Source of the DNA: Limnoraphis robusta CS-951
GTDB taxonomy: Bacteria; Cyanobacteriota; Cyanobacteriia; Cyanobacteriales; Microcoleaceae
Length of the DNA stretch: 33,013 nt
Assembly (NCBI RefSeq): GCF_000972705.2
Contig: NZ_LATL02000090.1
Span: 1 to 33,013, forward strand
Direction: 5' to 3'
Shown here in pieces: positions 1-7,934 of the stretch. The position numbers were made by a program, and so were the translations under genes. Each line of letters begins with the position of its first letter. The first letter of the stretch is position 1. Under the pieces are notes generated by a model, which had not been told where the DNA came from, did no database searches, and was given only the letters and a program-made list of their open reading frames with translations.

Positions 1-41
1 GTTTATTAATATTATTTCTGGGAAAACAGATATTTATTCGG

Positions 42-99
42 AACCCGCCCCTACAATATTGGTGACTGGTGACTGGTGACTGAAAAAACCCGCCCCTAC
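42..99. repeat. Heptamer tandem repeat flanked by a 13-bp direct repeat
   Basis: The heptamer GGTGACT occurs three times in perfect tandem at 61-81. It lies between two exact copies of AACCCGCCCCTAC at 42-54 and 87-99. Short heptameric tandem repeats (STRR type) and dispersed GTAGGGGCGGGTT-like motifs are known from cyanobacterial genomes. Calling this a member of such a family is inference, because only this one locus is visible. Positions 1-41 hold nothing I recognise. Confidence 0.7.
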
Positions 100-104
100 G
101 GGTT
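83..104 (-). terminator. Terminator hairpin overlapping the stop of the secreted-protein gene
   Basis: Read on the minus strand, AACCC (104-100), an 8-nt loop and GGGTT (91-87) form a 5-bp stem that runs straight into six T residues (88-83). The TAG stop of the upstream gene (98-96) lies in the loop. The hairpin is made partly from the second copy of the 13-bp dispersed repeat, so the repeat supplies both stop codon and terminator. The stem is short, which limits confidence. Confidence 0.5.
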
Positions 105-1085
105 ATTGGTAATTAACACGCCGTTTTGACAAATATTTTCTAAGTTTGCACCCGACGCGCAAGCGTGTTCAGCCATTGCAAAAGCGATCGCATCAAATAA
201 AGGCGCCGCCCACTCTTGTCCAGCTTGAATTGATCCGGCTTTTTGAACAATTTCTACGGCTTGTGCAACTTCAATAATGGCAACATTGGAATTATATTCT
301 GCTGCACGTTCGATCATCGGATGCCAAGCCAGAGAATGCCCTTCTTTATTGCTTTGTCCGCCCCTCACTCTCGGCCCAATATTGTAGAGTTGTTGTTGTT
401 GGTAAAACGGCATAATTCGGGATTGAATGCGATATTCCCACCACAAATCCCTCGAATGCAAACCCGTTACTAACATCTGCGCCCCAGGACGTGGATTTGC
501 TGCATTGGCAACATTAGCATCCGCCGTTAATACAATCGTTTGAACGTGAGAATTGCCTTTATGAACTCCCGCAATAAAATGTTCTAAGGCTTGAAAACCC
601 TCAATACTTTCACCATACATTTGAATGGTTGGCGTTAACACAAAAAAACCTAATGCTTCTAACCGTCGCTTCATTTCAATAACGGTAATTGTATTCCAAA
701 CTCGACCAATAGGAACCCCATTGACTGACGCTCCCGATTGCAGACTGTTGGTGGTATATTGAATGGGTAAAATAGCGATGGGTTTGTCAGTATTAATGCG
801 AATAGGGGCGACATCGGCGTGGGTCCAGTTGCGTCCGGTATAGTTATAATGAACTTGATAAATACCCTGTCCGGCTTGGTATTGATAAAAGCGTCCATCG
901 GGTACAATAGCAACGGTTTCGGTATAATTAGAAGTGTCGGTTTTTTCGGGTTTATCGAGGGGTAAAGATTGCCTACAACGTTCGTAGAGGTAGGCTCGTG
1001 AGGAGGTGCAGTCGTCTGTTGCGTAGGCGGGTGAGAGGGCGAAAATCGTGATTATTGCCGAACAGAGTGCAATCTTTAATTTCAT
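96..1085 (-). CDS. Secreted protein of unknown function
   Basis: About 329 residues from ATG at 1085. A GTG at 1106 would add seven residues, but the ATG gives a clean Sec signal peptide: MKLK, a hydrophobic run, then a likely cleavage after SPAYA. The mature N-terminus has two cysteines in the segment around DDCTSSRAYLYERC and two more near the C-terminus (HACASG and ENICQNG), which suggests disulfide bonds outside the cytoplasm. The middle looks like an alternating alpha/beta fold (IAILPIQY, IEMKRRLEALGFFVLTP, QTIVLTADANVANAANP, AQMLVTGLHSRD). The conserved-looking RIMPFYQQQQLYNIGPRVR resembles nothing I can name with confidence; a hydrolase or amidase is possible but unsupported. It diverges from the ATPase operon, with 237 nt between the two starts. 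Confidence 0.8.
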   Translation of the reverse strand: MKLKIALCSAIITIFALSPAYATDDCTSSRAYLYERCRQSLPLDKPEKTDTSNYTETVAIVPDGRFYQYQAGQGIYQVHYNYTGRNWTHADVAPIRINTDKPIAILPIQYTTNSLQSGASVNGVPIGRVWNTITVIEMKRRLEALGFFVLTPTIQMYGESIEGFQALEHFIAGVHKGNSHVQTIVLTADANVANAANPRPGAQMLVTGLHSRDLWWEYRIQSRIMPFYQQQQLYNIGPRVRGGQSNKEGHSLAWHPMIERAAEYNSNVAIIEVAQAVEIVQKAGSIQAGQEWAAPLFDAIAFAMAEHACASGANLENICQNGVLITNNP

Positions 1086-1255
1086 TTTCGGTTGATTGGA
1101 GTTCACAAAACATTTGATTCAATAACGCTCCACTTTACCAAAAATCAGGTCGTTTGCAATGGGGAATTCAAATTCCTGTTGAAAAATCCAAGTAATCTGA
1201 AAATGGCTAAATTTAAGAAAGTGTAACGATAAGTTGGGTTTTTGGAGTGTACTTT

Positions 1256-1277
1256 GTAGTATGATGGGGATTACTAC
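1256..1277 (+). promoter_or_regulatory. Candidate promoter/operator upstream of the ATPase-TPR operon
   Basis: A 6-bp inverted repeat, GTAGTA (1256-1261) and TACTAC (1272-1277), with a 10-nt spacer overlaps a near-consensus -10 hexamer TATGAT (1260-1265). A convincing -35 is missing: TTGGGT at 1234-1239 is 20 nt away. A good ribosome binding site, AGGAG at 1308-1312, lies 10 nt before the ATG at 1323. A dyad lying on a -10 is typical of a repressor site. That role is inference. Confidence 0.4.
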
Positions 1278-1322
1278 AATCCTATTCAAACCCTCTCAAA
1301 CTCTCCCAGGAGATCAACCCCA

Positions 1323-2660
1323 ATGAATCAAGAGGAACTACTCAACAACCTCTACAATGCTTTTGATCCCTTTGAACCTTTACCCGCAGGTGATCCGGCT
1401 TATGTGGACTGCAAGGAAGCACGGGGAGATGGGGATGTTTTAGTTGATTTGGGTCAGAAACTTTTGCGATCGCGAAGGATGACTTGTCAACTCTATGGAG
1501 GTCATCGGGGCGGGGGAAAATCAACGGAATTGTTGCGGTTAAAACAATATTTAGAGGACAAGAAATTCTTTGTTGTTCATTTTGCAGCCGATGAAAAAGA
1601 TATCGATGCCGAAGATGCTCAATACACGGATATTTTACTCGGTTGTACCCGCAATATTTTAGAACAATTAAAGGATACAACCAAACCCGATCCGCTTTTA
1701 AATTGGTTAAAAAGTCGTTGGCAAGAATTAAAAGATTTAGCCCTAACAGAAATAAAATTTGAAGATTTGAGTGTAGAATCTCAGATTTCTCAGTTTGCCA
1801 AACTTACGGCAAATTTAAGAGCAGTTCCCAGTTTGCGTTCTGAAATTCGCGCCAAAGTTAATCCCCATACCGTCACGTTGATTGAGGCGTTGAATCAGTT
1901 TATTACAGAAGCGAAAATACAGCTTCCTGATGGCTGTACCCAACTCGCCGTTATTGCGGATAACTTAGATCGAATTGTTCCCATTATTCAAGAAACAGAA
2001 CGCACAAACCATGAGGAAATTTTTATTGATCGCTGTGAACAAATCAAAGCATTAGACTGTCATTTAATCTACACTGTCCCCATTTCATTAATCTATTCAA
2101 AACGGGCGATTGAGATTGCTAATATTTATGACGCGCCGCAAGTTTTACCGATGATTATGATTCAAACCCCAGAGGAAAAAATTAATCCTCAAGGGATGAA
2201 CACCGTTAAAGAAATTATTAGAAAGCGTGTGCATTTACACAACGCGGAACTGTACTTAGAAACTGAAATTTTTGAGAGTGCGGAAGTTTTAGAGGGATTA
2301 TGTTTGATGAGTGGGGGAGATATGCGAAATCTGATTCTTTTGACTCAAGTGGCGATTGAACGAACTGCAACTTTACCGATTTCTAAACGCGCTGTTCAGC
2401 GATCTATTACTCAACTCAGAGATGTTTATCGCAAAACGGTTGAGGATGATCAATGGGAGATATTAGCTGATGTTTCCCAAACTAAAACCATTCGGAATAA
2501 TGATCAATATCGTTCACTTTTATTTAATCGCTGTGTTTTGCAATACTGTTATTATGATGATCAGGGAGAAATGCAGCCCTGGTATGATGTTCATCCGCTA
2601 ATTCGGGGAATCCCAGAGTTTAAACAAGCCGTTGAAAAAATCCAAAAAATTCAACCATGA
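1323..2660 (+). CDS. P-loop ATPase (AAA+/STAND-like), partner of the TPR protein
   Basis: This 445-residue protein carries a Walker A motif GHRGGGKST (residues 60-68) and a Walker B-like strand LAVIADNLDRI (about 209-219). The segment SGGDMRNLILL (about 330-340) resembles the sensor-2 helix of Orc/Cdc6-type ATPases. The C-terminus, with PWYDVHPLIRGIPEF, fits a winged-helix domain as in that group. No nuclease, protease or membrane segment is visible. It is soluble and probably works as a nucleotide-dependent switch. ATPases of this kind (N-terminus with DPFEPLPAGDPAYVDC) look familiar from cyanobacteria, commonly beside TPR proteins, but I know of no assigned function. Its stop overlaps the next start by 4 nt (ATGA), so the two are translationally coupled. 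An AGGAG at 1308-1312 supports the ATG start. Confidence 0.85.
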   Translation: MNQEELLNNLYNAFDPFEPLPAGDPAYVDCKEARGDGDVLVDLGQKLLRSRRMTCQLYGGHRGGGKSTELLRLKQYLEDKKFFVVHFAADEKDIDAEDAQYTDILLGCTRNILEQLKDTTKPDPLLNWLKSRWQELKDLALTEIKFEDLSVESQISQFAKLTANLRAVPSLRSEIRAKVNPHTVTLIEALNQFITEAKIQLPDGCTQLAVIADNLDRIVPIIQETERTNHEEIFIDRCEQIKALDCHLIYTVPISLIYSKRAIEIANIYDAPQVLPMIMIQTPEEKINPQGMNTVKEIIRKRVHLHNAELYLETEIFESAEVLEGLCLMSGGDMRNLILLTQVAIERTATLPISKRAVQRSITQLRDVYRKTVEDDQWEILADVSQTKTIRNNDQYRSLLFNRCVLQYCYYDDQGEMQPWYDVHPLIRGIPEFKQAVEKIQKIQP

Positions 2661-4864
2661 CAGCCAACTTTACAGACTGGGATGTTGATTTACCCAACAA
2701 TCCAGAAGAAGATTATCAAGCTTTTATTCGGGGTTTGCGACGCCGAGAAGGGTTTGGTTTGTTTTTTGTGGAGTGTTCTCCCGCAGAAGGCGAAAGGTTA
2801 ATTCAAAAGGTTAAAAAAGATCTTCCCCAAAAAACGATAGAAGTCTCGCGGTTAACTGAACCGACTGATAACCTTTACACAATTGTTACTGATCTACCTA
2901 ACCGAGACAACATCAATATTCTGTTTATTTCCGGGTTAGAACATTCTCTCTATGACTATGAACTGAGAAAAATCAAACAGGGATGGAGTAGTCGAGAAAA
3001 ATATACCTACAGTTGGAAAGGCGTTCCTCCGATTTTAAGTCATCTGAATCAACAGCGAGAACGATTTCGGGATGATTTTAATATTTGTTTTGTGTTTCTT
3101 GTACCTAAATTTATTTTAAACTATTTTATTCATCGTGCGCCTGATTTTTTTGACTGGCGTTCGGGTTTCTTTAATTTACCAACCGATCCAGAATTTGCAA
3201 ATCAGAAATCTACTCAACTTATCGAGGAAGGAGATTTTGAGAAATATAAGAACCTCACTCCAGATGAACAACGAGAAAAGTTTTTAGAAATTCAAGGACT
3301 TTTAGCAGAAGAACATCTATTACCCGATGAACAAGCAAAATTATACAGAGAGTTGGGACGCTTGCTAACTGCGACTCAGAAATACAAAGAAGCAGTTGCA
3401 TCCTACGATAAGGCGATAGAAATTAAACCAAACTTGGCTAGTAGCTGGAACAACCGAGGCAATTTACTCCGTAATTTAGGACGCGACCAAGAGGCGATAG
3501 AATCCTTCGATAAAGCAATAGAAATTCAGCCAGACTATGCTGATGCCTGGTACAACCGAGGCAATGCACTCGCTAAGTTGAGACGCTACCAAGAGGCGAT
3601 AGAATCCTTCGATAAGGTAATAGAAATTCAACCGGATGCTCATTATGCTTGGTACTTACGAGGGTATCCACTCCGTAATTTAGGACGCGACCAAAAGGCG
3701 ATAGAATCCTTCGATAAGGCAATAGAAATTCAACCGGATTATCATTATGCTTGGAACTTCCGAGGCGTTGCACTGAATAAGTTGAGACGCTACCAAGAGG
3801 CGATAGAATCCTTCGATAAGGTAATAGAAATTCAACCGGATGCTCATTATGCTTGGTACTTACGAGGGTATCCACTCCGTAATTTAGGACGCGACCAAAA
3901 GGCGATAGAATCCTTCGATAAGGCAATAGAAATTCAACCGGATTATCATCAAGCCTGGTACAACCGAGGCATTACACTGGGTAAGTTGGGACGGCATCAA
4001 GAGGCGATAGAATCCTACGATAAGACTATAGAAATTCAACCGGATTATCATCAAGCCTGGTTTAATCGAGGCGTTGCACTGAATAAGTTGGGACACGACC
4101 AAGAGGCGATAGAATCCTATGATAAAGCTATAGAAATTCAACCGGATGCTCATTATGCCTGGATCAACCGAGGCGTTGCACTGGGTAAGTTGGGACGCTA
4201 CGAAGAGGCAGTTGCATCCTTTGATCAGGCGATAAAAATTAAACCGGATGACGATGCAGCCTGGTACAGCCGAGGCAATGCACTCGATGATTTAGGACGC
4301 TATGAAGAGGCAGTTGCATCCTTTGATCAGGCGATAAAATTTAAACCGGATTATGCTTCAGCTTGGTACTTCCGAGGCAATGCACTCGATGATTTAGGAC
4401 GCTATGAAGAGGCAGTTGCATCCTTTGATCAGGCGATAAAAATTAAACCGGATAAAGATGCAGCTTGGTACAACCGAGGCAATGCACTAGCTAATTTGGA
4501 ACGCTACGAAGAAGCAGTTGAATCCTTTGATCAGGCGATAAAATTTAAACCCGACTATGCTTATGCCTGGAACAACCGAGGCCTTGAACTTGTTAATTTA
4601 GGACGCTACGAAGAGGCAGTTTCATCCTATGATCAGGCGATAAAATTTAAACCCGACCATGCTTATGCCTGGTATAATAAAGCTTGTTGCTATGGCTTAC
4701 AGGGTAATGTAGAGCTTGCAGTGAAGGATTTACAGAAAGCCATTCAACTTGATAGTGAATGTATTGAGATGGCGAAAACAGACTCGGATTTTGATAACAT
4801 TCGGTCAGACGAACGGTTTATAGCGTTAATTCAACAAAGTTCTGATCAAGAGAGCGGGTGTTAA
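2657..4864 (+). CDS. Inactive NTPase-like domain fused to 14 TPRs
   Basis: This 735-residue protein has two parts. Residues 1 to about 200 look like a P-loop NTPase that lost its catalytic motifs. Where Walker A is expected there is FFVECSPAEGERLI, without GK[ST], and the Walker B-like strand reads NILFISGLEHSL. Two further hydrophobic strands (ICFVFLVPKFILNYF and the DFFDWRSGFF region) end the domain. From about residue 230 there are 14 consecutive 34-residue TPRs with the W-x-x-R-G-x-x-L...G...A-x-x-x-[FY]-D-x-A-I-x-[IF]-x-P pattern, ending in a non-TPR cap (SDERFIALIQQ). The inactive domain plus TPRs suggests a sensor or scaffold that pairs with the upstream ATPase and binds a partner through the TPR superhelix. 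This recalls the inactive-STAND (iSTAND) modules described in NTP-dependent bacterial conflict systems. I make that assignment by pattern, not by search. Confidence 0.85.
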   Translation: MTANFTDWDVDLPNNPEEDYQAFIRGLRRREGFGLFFVECSPAEGERLIQKVKKDLPQKTIEVSRLTEPTDNLYTIVTDLPNRDNINILFISGLEHSLYDYELRKIKQGWSSREKYTYSWKGVPPILSHLNQQRERFRDDFNICFVFLVPKFILNYFIHRAPDFFDWRSGFFNLPTDPEFANQKSTQLIEEGDFEKYKNLTPDEQREKFLEIQGLLAEEHLLPDEQAKLYRELGRLLTATQKYKEAVASYDKAIEIKPNLASSWNNRGNLLRNLGRDQEAIESFDKAIEIQPDYADAWYNRGNALAKLRRYQEAIESFDKVIEIQPDAHYAWYLRGYPLRNLGRDQKAIESFDKAIEIQPDYHYAWNFRGVALNKLRRYQEAIESFDKVIEIQPDAHYAWYLRGYPLRNLGRDQKAIESFDKAIEIQPDYHQAWYNRGITLGKLGRHQEAIESYDKTIEIQPDYHQAWFNRGVALNKLGHDQEAIESYDKAIEIQPDAHYAWINRGVALGKLGRYEEAVASFDQAIKIKPDDDAAWYSRGNALDDLGRYEEAVASFDQAIKFKPDYASAWYFRGNALDDLGRYEEAVASFDQAIKIKPDKDAAWYNRGNALANLERYEEAVESFDQAIKFKPDYAYAWNNRGLELVNLGRYEEAVSSYDQAIKFKPDHAYAWYNKACCYGLQGNVELAVKDLQKAIQLDSECIEMAKTDSDFDNIRSDERFIALIQQSSDQESGC
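3574..3949 (+). repeat. 172-bp perfect direct repeat inside the TPR array
   Basis: Bases 3574-3745 are identical to 3778-3949, an offset of 204 bp, which is exactly two 34-residue TPRs. TPR3-4 and TPR5-6 are therefore a recent duplication. The surrounding repeats TPR7-13 are similar but diverged, so only this block was copied recently or homogenised by gene conversion. The copy stays in frame and leaves the protein intact. Confidence 0.95.
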
Positions 4865-4906
4865 AATCTGATGTATTATGTTAAACATAGTGATTCCCCA
4901 AAAGAA

Positions 4907-5122
4907 ATGACTCTGTTGGAAACTATCATACAGGAACTTTCATCAGTGCCAGAACCATTGCTTATAGAAGTCTTGAACTTTATCCAATCTGCTAAAAATG
5001 ACAGGCTTTTAGTCTCAGAATCATCCACACCCCGCATTCCGAACCTACATCAAGGAGAAATTGAGATCGGCGATGATTTTAATGATCCTTTACCTGATGA
5101 ATTTTGGTTGGGTGAAGATTGA
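4907..5122 (+). CDS. Antitoxin of a PIN-domain toxin pair (DUF2281-like)
   Basis: About 71 residues from ATG at 4907. An in-frame ATG at 4871 would give 83 residues, but the added MYYVKHSDSPKE looks unlike the family. The protein has an N-terminal helical segment (LLETIIQELSSVPEPLLIEVLNFIQ) like DUF2281 antitoxins. It ends in an acidic tail with F-N-D-P-L-P-D-E-F-W, a pattern typical of antitoxins whose C-terminus wraps a PIN toxin. Its TGA overlaps the toxin ATG by one base. It lies 42 nt after the TPR gene (6 nt with the earlier start), so co-transcription with the ATPase-TPR pair is plausible. A DNA-binding domain is not obvious. Confidence 0.75.
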   Translation: MTLLETIIQELSSVPEPLLIEVLNFIQSAKNDRLLVSESSTPRIPNLHQGEIEIGDDFNDPLPDEFWLGED

Positions 5123-5508
5123 TGAGAGTTTTGATTGATACTCATGTTTTTATTTGGTGGACAAGCAATGCTCAAAAGCTTTCTTTTCCCGTTTTAAATC
5201 TGATCAGCGATCCCAATACAGAAGTTATTTTAAGTATTGTTAGTATTTGGGAAATGCAAATTAAGTTATCTTTGGGTAAGTTACAGCTTAAAACAGCGTT
5301 ACCTGAACTGGTAGAAGATGAGCTTAAGCGAAACCAAATTCACTTATTGTCTATTGATTTATCTCATATTTATGCCCTCAGTAATTTGCCCAATCATCAT
5401 CGAGATCCTTTTGATCGCTTGTTAATAGCTCAAGCTCAAATTGAGGAATTAGTAATTATCAGTATTGATGAAAAATTTGATAGTTATGAAATCGAGCGAT
5501 TCTGGTAA
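5122..5508 (+). CDS. PIN-domain ribonuclease toxin (VapC-like)
   Basis: 128 residues. PIN domains cut RNA with a cluster of acidic residues that hold Mg2+ or Mn2+. Here D5 (in VLIDTHVFIWW), E43 (in SIVSIWEMQIKLSLGK) and the aspartates of HHRDPFDRLLIAQA fit that cluster, and the last strand (LVIISIDEKFD) completes the fold. The W-W after the first acidic residue and the HRDPFDR motif match the COG3744 branch of PIN toxins. A TTG at 5119 is also in frame, but the ATG at 5122, whose first base is the last base of the antitoxin TGA, is the better start. It ends 17 nt before the convergent RTX gene, with no visible terminator between. Confidence 0.85.
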   Translation: MRVLIDTHVFIWWTSNAQKLSFPVLNLISDPNTEVILSIVSIWEMQIKLSLGKLQLKTALPELVEDELKRNQIHLLSIDLSHIYALSNLPNHHRDPFDRLLIAQAQIEELVIISIDEKFDSYEIERFW

Positions 5509-5525
5509 AATAATAATAAAACAAC

Positions 5526-7934
5526 CTACACAAACTGATAAACTCGCCCCACGTCAACACCCCCAACGTCATAACCCGGTACGCCCGTTACCCAAGTATT
5601 GCCGACTGCGGCGACGGACGCTCCAAAATTCAACCGTTGATCACCGTTGTCAGGTATGGTATTAATATAAGTATCGAGAAGTTCTCCGGTTCTCAACTGA
5701 TGCCGGAACACCGCCCCAGACGCTAACGACCCATAACCGGGAGTTCCCGTGAATACGCTGGTATTGACGATATCAATGGCTTCCCCAAAACGGTCAAAAG
5801 GTCGGGGTTGAGGATAACTGTAGCTTTGCAACACACTTCCAGTTATTCCGTCAAACAGAAACGCCGCCCCGGTATCGGTTCCTCGCCTGTCATCTCCCGG
5901 CGCCCCAATTAACACGTCCCGGCCAATATTCGTCCAAGCTAAACCCCGCCCAAAATCATCAATTCCGGGGTTGGGGTTGCGAAAAATTTGCAATAACTCC
6001 CCGGTAATACTATCAAATAAATAAGCAACTCCGGGCTTTGTCGCCCCCACTCCTGTTAAACTTCCAGGGGCGCCAACTAAGACTTTATCCCCCACTGCGG
6101 CAACAGATGCCCCAAAATAGGAGTCGGCTGCGGGTTCGGGGTTATTGAAAGTTTGTAGCAATTGCCCGCTATTGCCATCAAACAGGTAGGCGGCACCGGA
6201 ACGGGGGGCGAGGGTGTTGCTGGTGGGGGCGCCGACGATGATAGTATTGCCGATGCTATCGACTGCAAAGCCAAAGTTTTCAAAAGGTTCGGGGGTGGGG
6301 TCACTCAACAGTTGATAGGCGACTCCCGCCGAACTGCTAAATTGATAAACGGCGCCGGCTTGGGGGACAATGGTGCTATCTTGGGGGGCGCCAATGACCA
6401 CATTTGCCCCAAAAGCGGTTAAACTTCTGCCGAGTTGGGCGTTTCCGGCGGTGGCGGGGAAGGGATGATTAAAAATTTGCAGGGGTTGTCCGGTGACTGC
6501 ATCAAATAAATAAGCTGAACCTTGACTATTATTTTGTCCGGGGGCGCCAACTAATATATTGGTGGTTACTTGTTCGACCGCAAAACCAAAATTTGCGTTG
6601 GTTTCTGGGAGAGGATGGGGGATGGTTTGTTGGGGTTCAATTTTGGGTTCGTCATCCAATATTTCTAATGTGGCTTGGGCGGGAATGCCAATAGAAGCTG
6701 AACCTGTGGGGTTTTCTAAGCTGAGTTGAACTTCTCGAGGGTAGTCAACAATATTGTTATTGGTAATGTTTAAAGCGATGGTTTTTGCTGTGGCATCGCC
6801 GTTAGCAAAGTTAACCGAAATTGGGGCGGTATTCAGTTCTTCTGGGGTAATAATTCCAATAGGAGCGAGAGTTAAAACCACGCTGGCGGCGCCATCTTCC
6901 CCAACGCTACGAGTAATGGTTATGGGGTTAATAGGAGTGCCGTTTTCACTCACGGTAAATTGTGAGGAATTGAAGGAAATAAAACCGGGAATAAAAAAGT
7001 TTGAACGGGTGAGTCTGTCGGGTGAAACTCGTTGAACGACGGCTAAATATTCACCGTTTGCGGCTTGAATTAGGGTATTATTAGAATCACGAGGGTCTTC
7101 GGTAATATTAAGACTATCAAAAGGGAAATCTCCGACTAAAGCAATGGTATCAATACCGGGTTGAAAGTCAAATAAAAAGTTAGCGTCTGCGGGGGTATTT
7201 CCACCTGTTCCGGGTTCAATGAAAAAGATGTCGTTTCCTTCTCCCCCAATTAAAGTATCTCGTCCTTTATCCCCATAAAGTCGGTCATTTCCAGCTTCTC
7301 CTAAAACGCGGTCATCCCCTGTTCCTCCGAATATTAAATCGTTATTATCTCCCCCAACTAAAAAATCGCTATCTTGTTCACCGCGAATGACATCCTCTCC
7401 GGCTTCTCCATTAATTATGTCTGATCCAAAACCGCCTAAAATAATATCATTTCCTTGTCCGCCTAAGAGAACATCTCCATCATTTTCTCCTTGTATTAAA
7501 TCATCACCGTTATCCCCGTTTAACGTATCAATTCCGGGTCCACCAAAGAATACATCGTTTCCTTGTCCGCCATTGGCTTCATCATTTCCCTGTCCGCCAA
7601 AAAGCGTGTCTTCGCCTAAATTTCCAAATAAAATATCATTATCTAATTCCCCAAAAATAGCATCATTTCCACCTTCTCCCAAGAGGCTATCGATACCTTG
7701 ACCCCCCAAAAGGGTATCATTTCCATCCCCACCTCGGATCAGATCATTATCTAAATTTCCGCGAATTAATTCGGGGTCAGATGAACCTTGAACGGTATCA
7801 TTTCCTCCCAGAAAAAAGACACCTTGAGTAAACACACCCAATTCCCCTGGAAAAAAGGTGGTATTTTCAGGAAAGTCTGTTCCAACTAAGCGTAATTCTC
7901 CGGTTTGGGGGTCAGTTTCGGGTCTTAATACCAT
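5526..7934 (-). CDS. RTX / Calx-beta / seven-blade FG-GAP repeat protein
   Basis: This 802-residue protein has four regions. Residues about 41-240 hold roughly 19 hemolysin-type nonapeptides of the form G-G-x-G-x-D-x-h-x, which bind Ca2+ outside the cell. Residues about 240-315 resemble the end of a serralysin-like RTX roll (FLFDFQPGIDTIAL). Residues about 318-430 look like a Calx-beta domain (FTVSENGTPINPITITR to ATLEILDDEP). Residues about 445-802 hold seven FG-GAP blades (FG-x-x-V...h-h-V-G-A-P-G), enough for a complete beta-propeller. There is no Sec signal peptide, as expected for type I export, but the RTX block is near the N-terminus rather than the usual C-terminal position. The gene overlaps the deacetylase by 23 nt. 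Likely an extracellular or cell-surface adhesin or scaffold; an enzymatic domain is not visible. Confidence 0.9.
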   Translation of the reverse strand: MVLRPETDPQTGELRLVGTDFPENTTFFPGELGVFTQGVFFLGGNDTVQGSSDPELIRGNLDNDLIRGGDGNDTLLGGQGIDSLLGEGGNDAIFGELDNDILFGNLGEDTLFGGQGNDEANGGQGNDVFFGGPGIDTLNGDNGDDLIQGENDGDVLLGGQGNDIILGGFGSDIINGEAGEDVIRGEQDSDFLVGGDNNDLIFGGTGDDRVLGEAGNDRLYGDKGRDTLIGGEGNDIFFIEPGTGGNTPADANFLFDFQPGIDTIALVGDFPFDSLNITEDPRDSNNTLIQAANGEYLAVVQRVSPDRLTRSNFFIPGFISFNSSQFTVSENGTPINPITITRSVGEDGAASVVLTLAPIGIITPEELNTAPISVNFANGDATAKTIALNITNNNIVDYPREVQLSLENPTGSASIGIPAQATLEILDDEPKIEPQQTIPHPLPETNANFGFAVEQVTTNILVGAPGQNNSQGSAYLFDAVTGQPLQIFNHPFPATAGNAQLGRSLTAFGANVVIGAPQDSTIVPQAGAVYQFSSSAGVAYQLLSDPTPEPFENFGFAVDSIGNTIIVGAPTSNTLAPRSGAAYLFDGNSGQLLQTFNNPEPAADSYFGASVAAVGDKVLVGAPGSLTGVGATKPGVAYLFDSITGELLQIFRNPNPGIDDFGRGLAWTNIGRDVLIGAPGDDRRGTDTGAAFLFDGITGSVLQSYSYPQPRPFDRFGEAIDIVNTSVFTGTPGYGSLASGAVFRHQLRTGELLDTYINTIPDNGDQRLNFGASVAAVGNTWVTGVPGYDVGGVDVGRVYQFV

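Noticed and set aside
3573..4153. Minus-strand reading frames with repeated MPYRRILSP-like units
   Set aside because: They are the antisense shadow of the TPR repeats; their repetition only mirrors the plus-strand repeat.
2657..4864. CRISPR-like repeat array
   Set aside because: The regular repeats are coding TPR units of 102 bp with no spacers.
6162..7701. Plus-strand reading frames rich in G, P and S opposite the RTX gene
   Set aside because: Antisense shadows of the FG-GAP and RTX repeats, with no ribosome site and biased composition.
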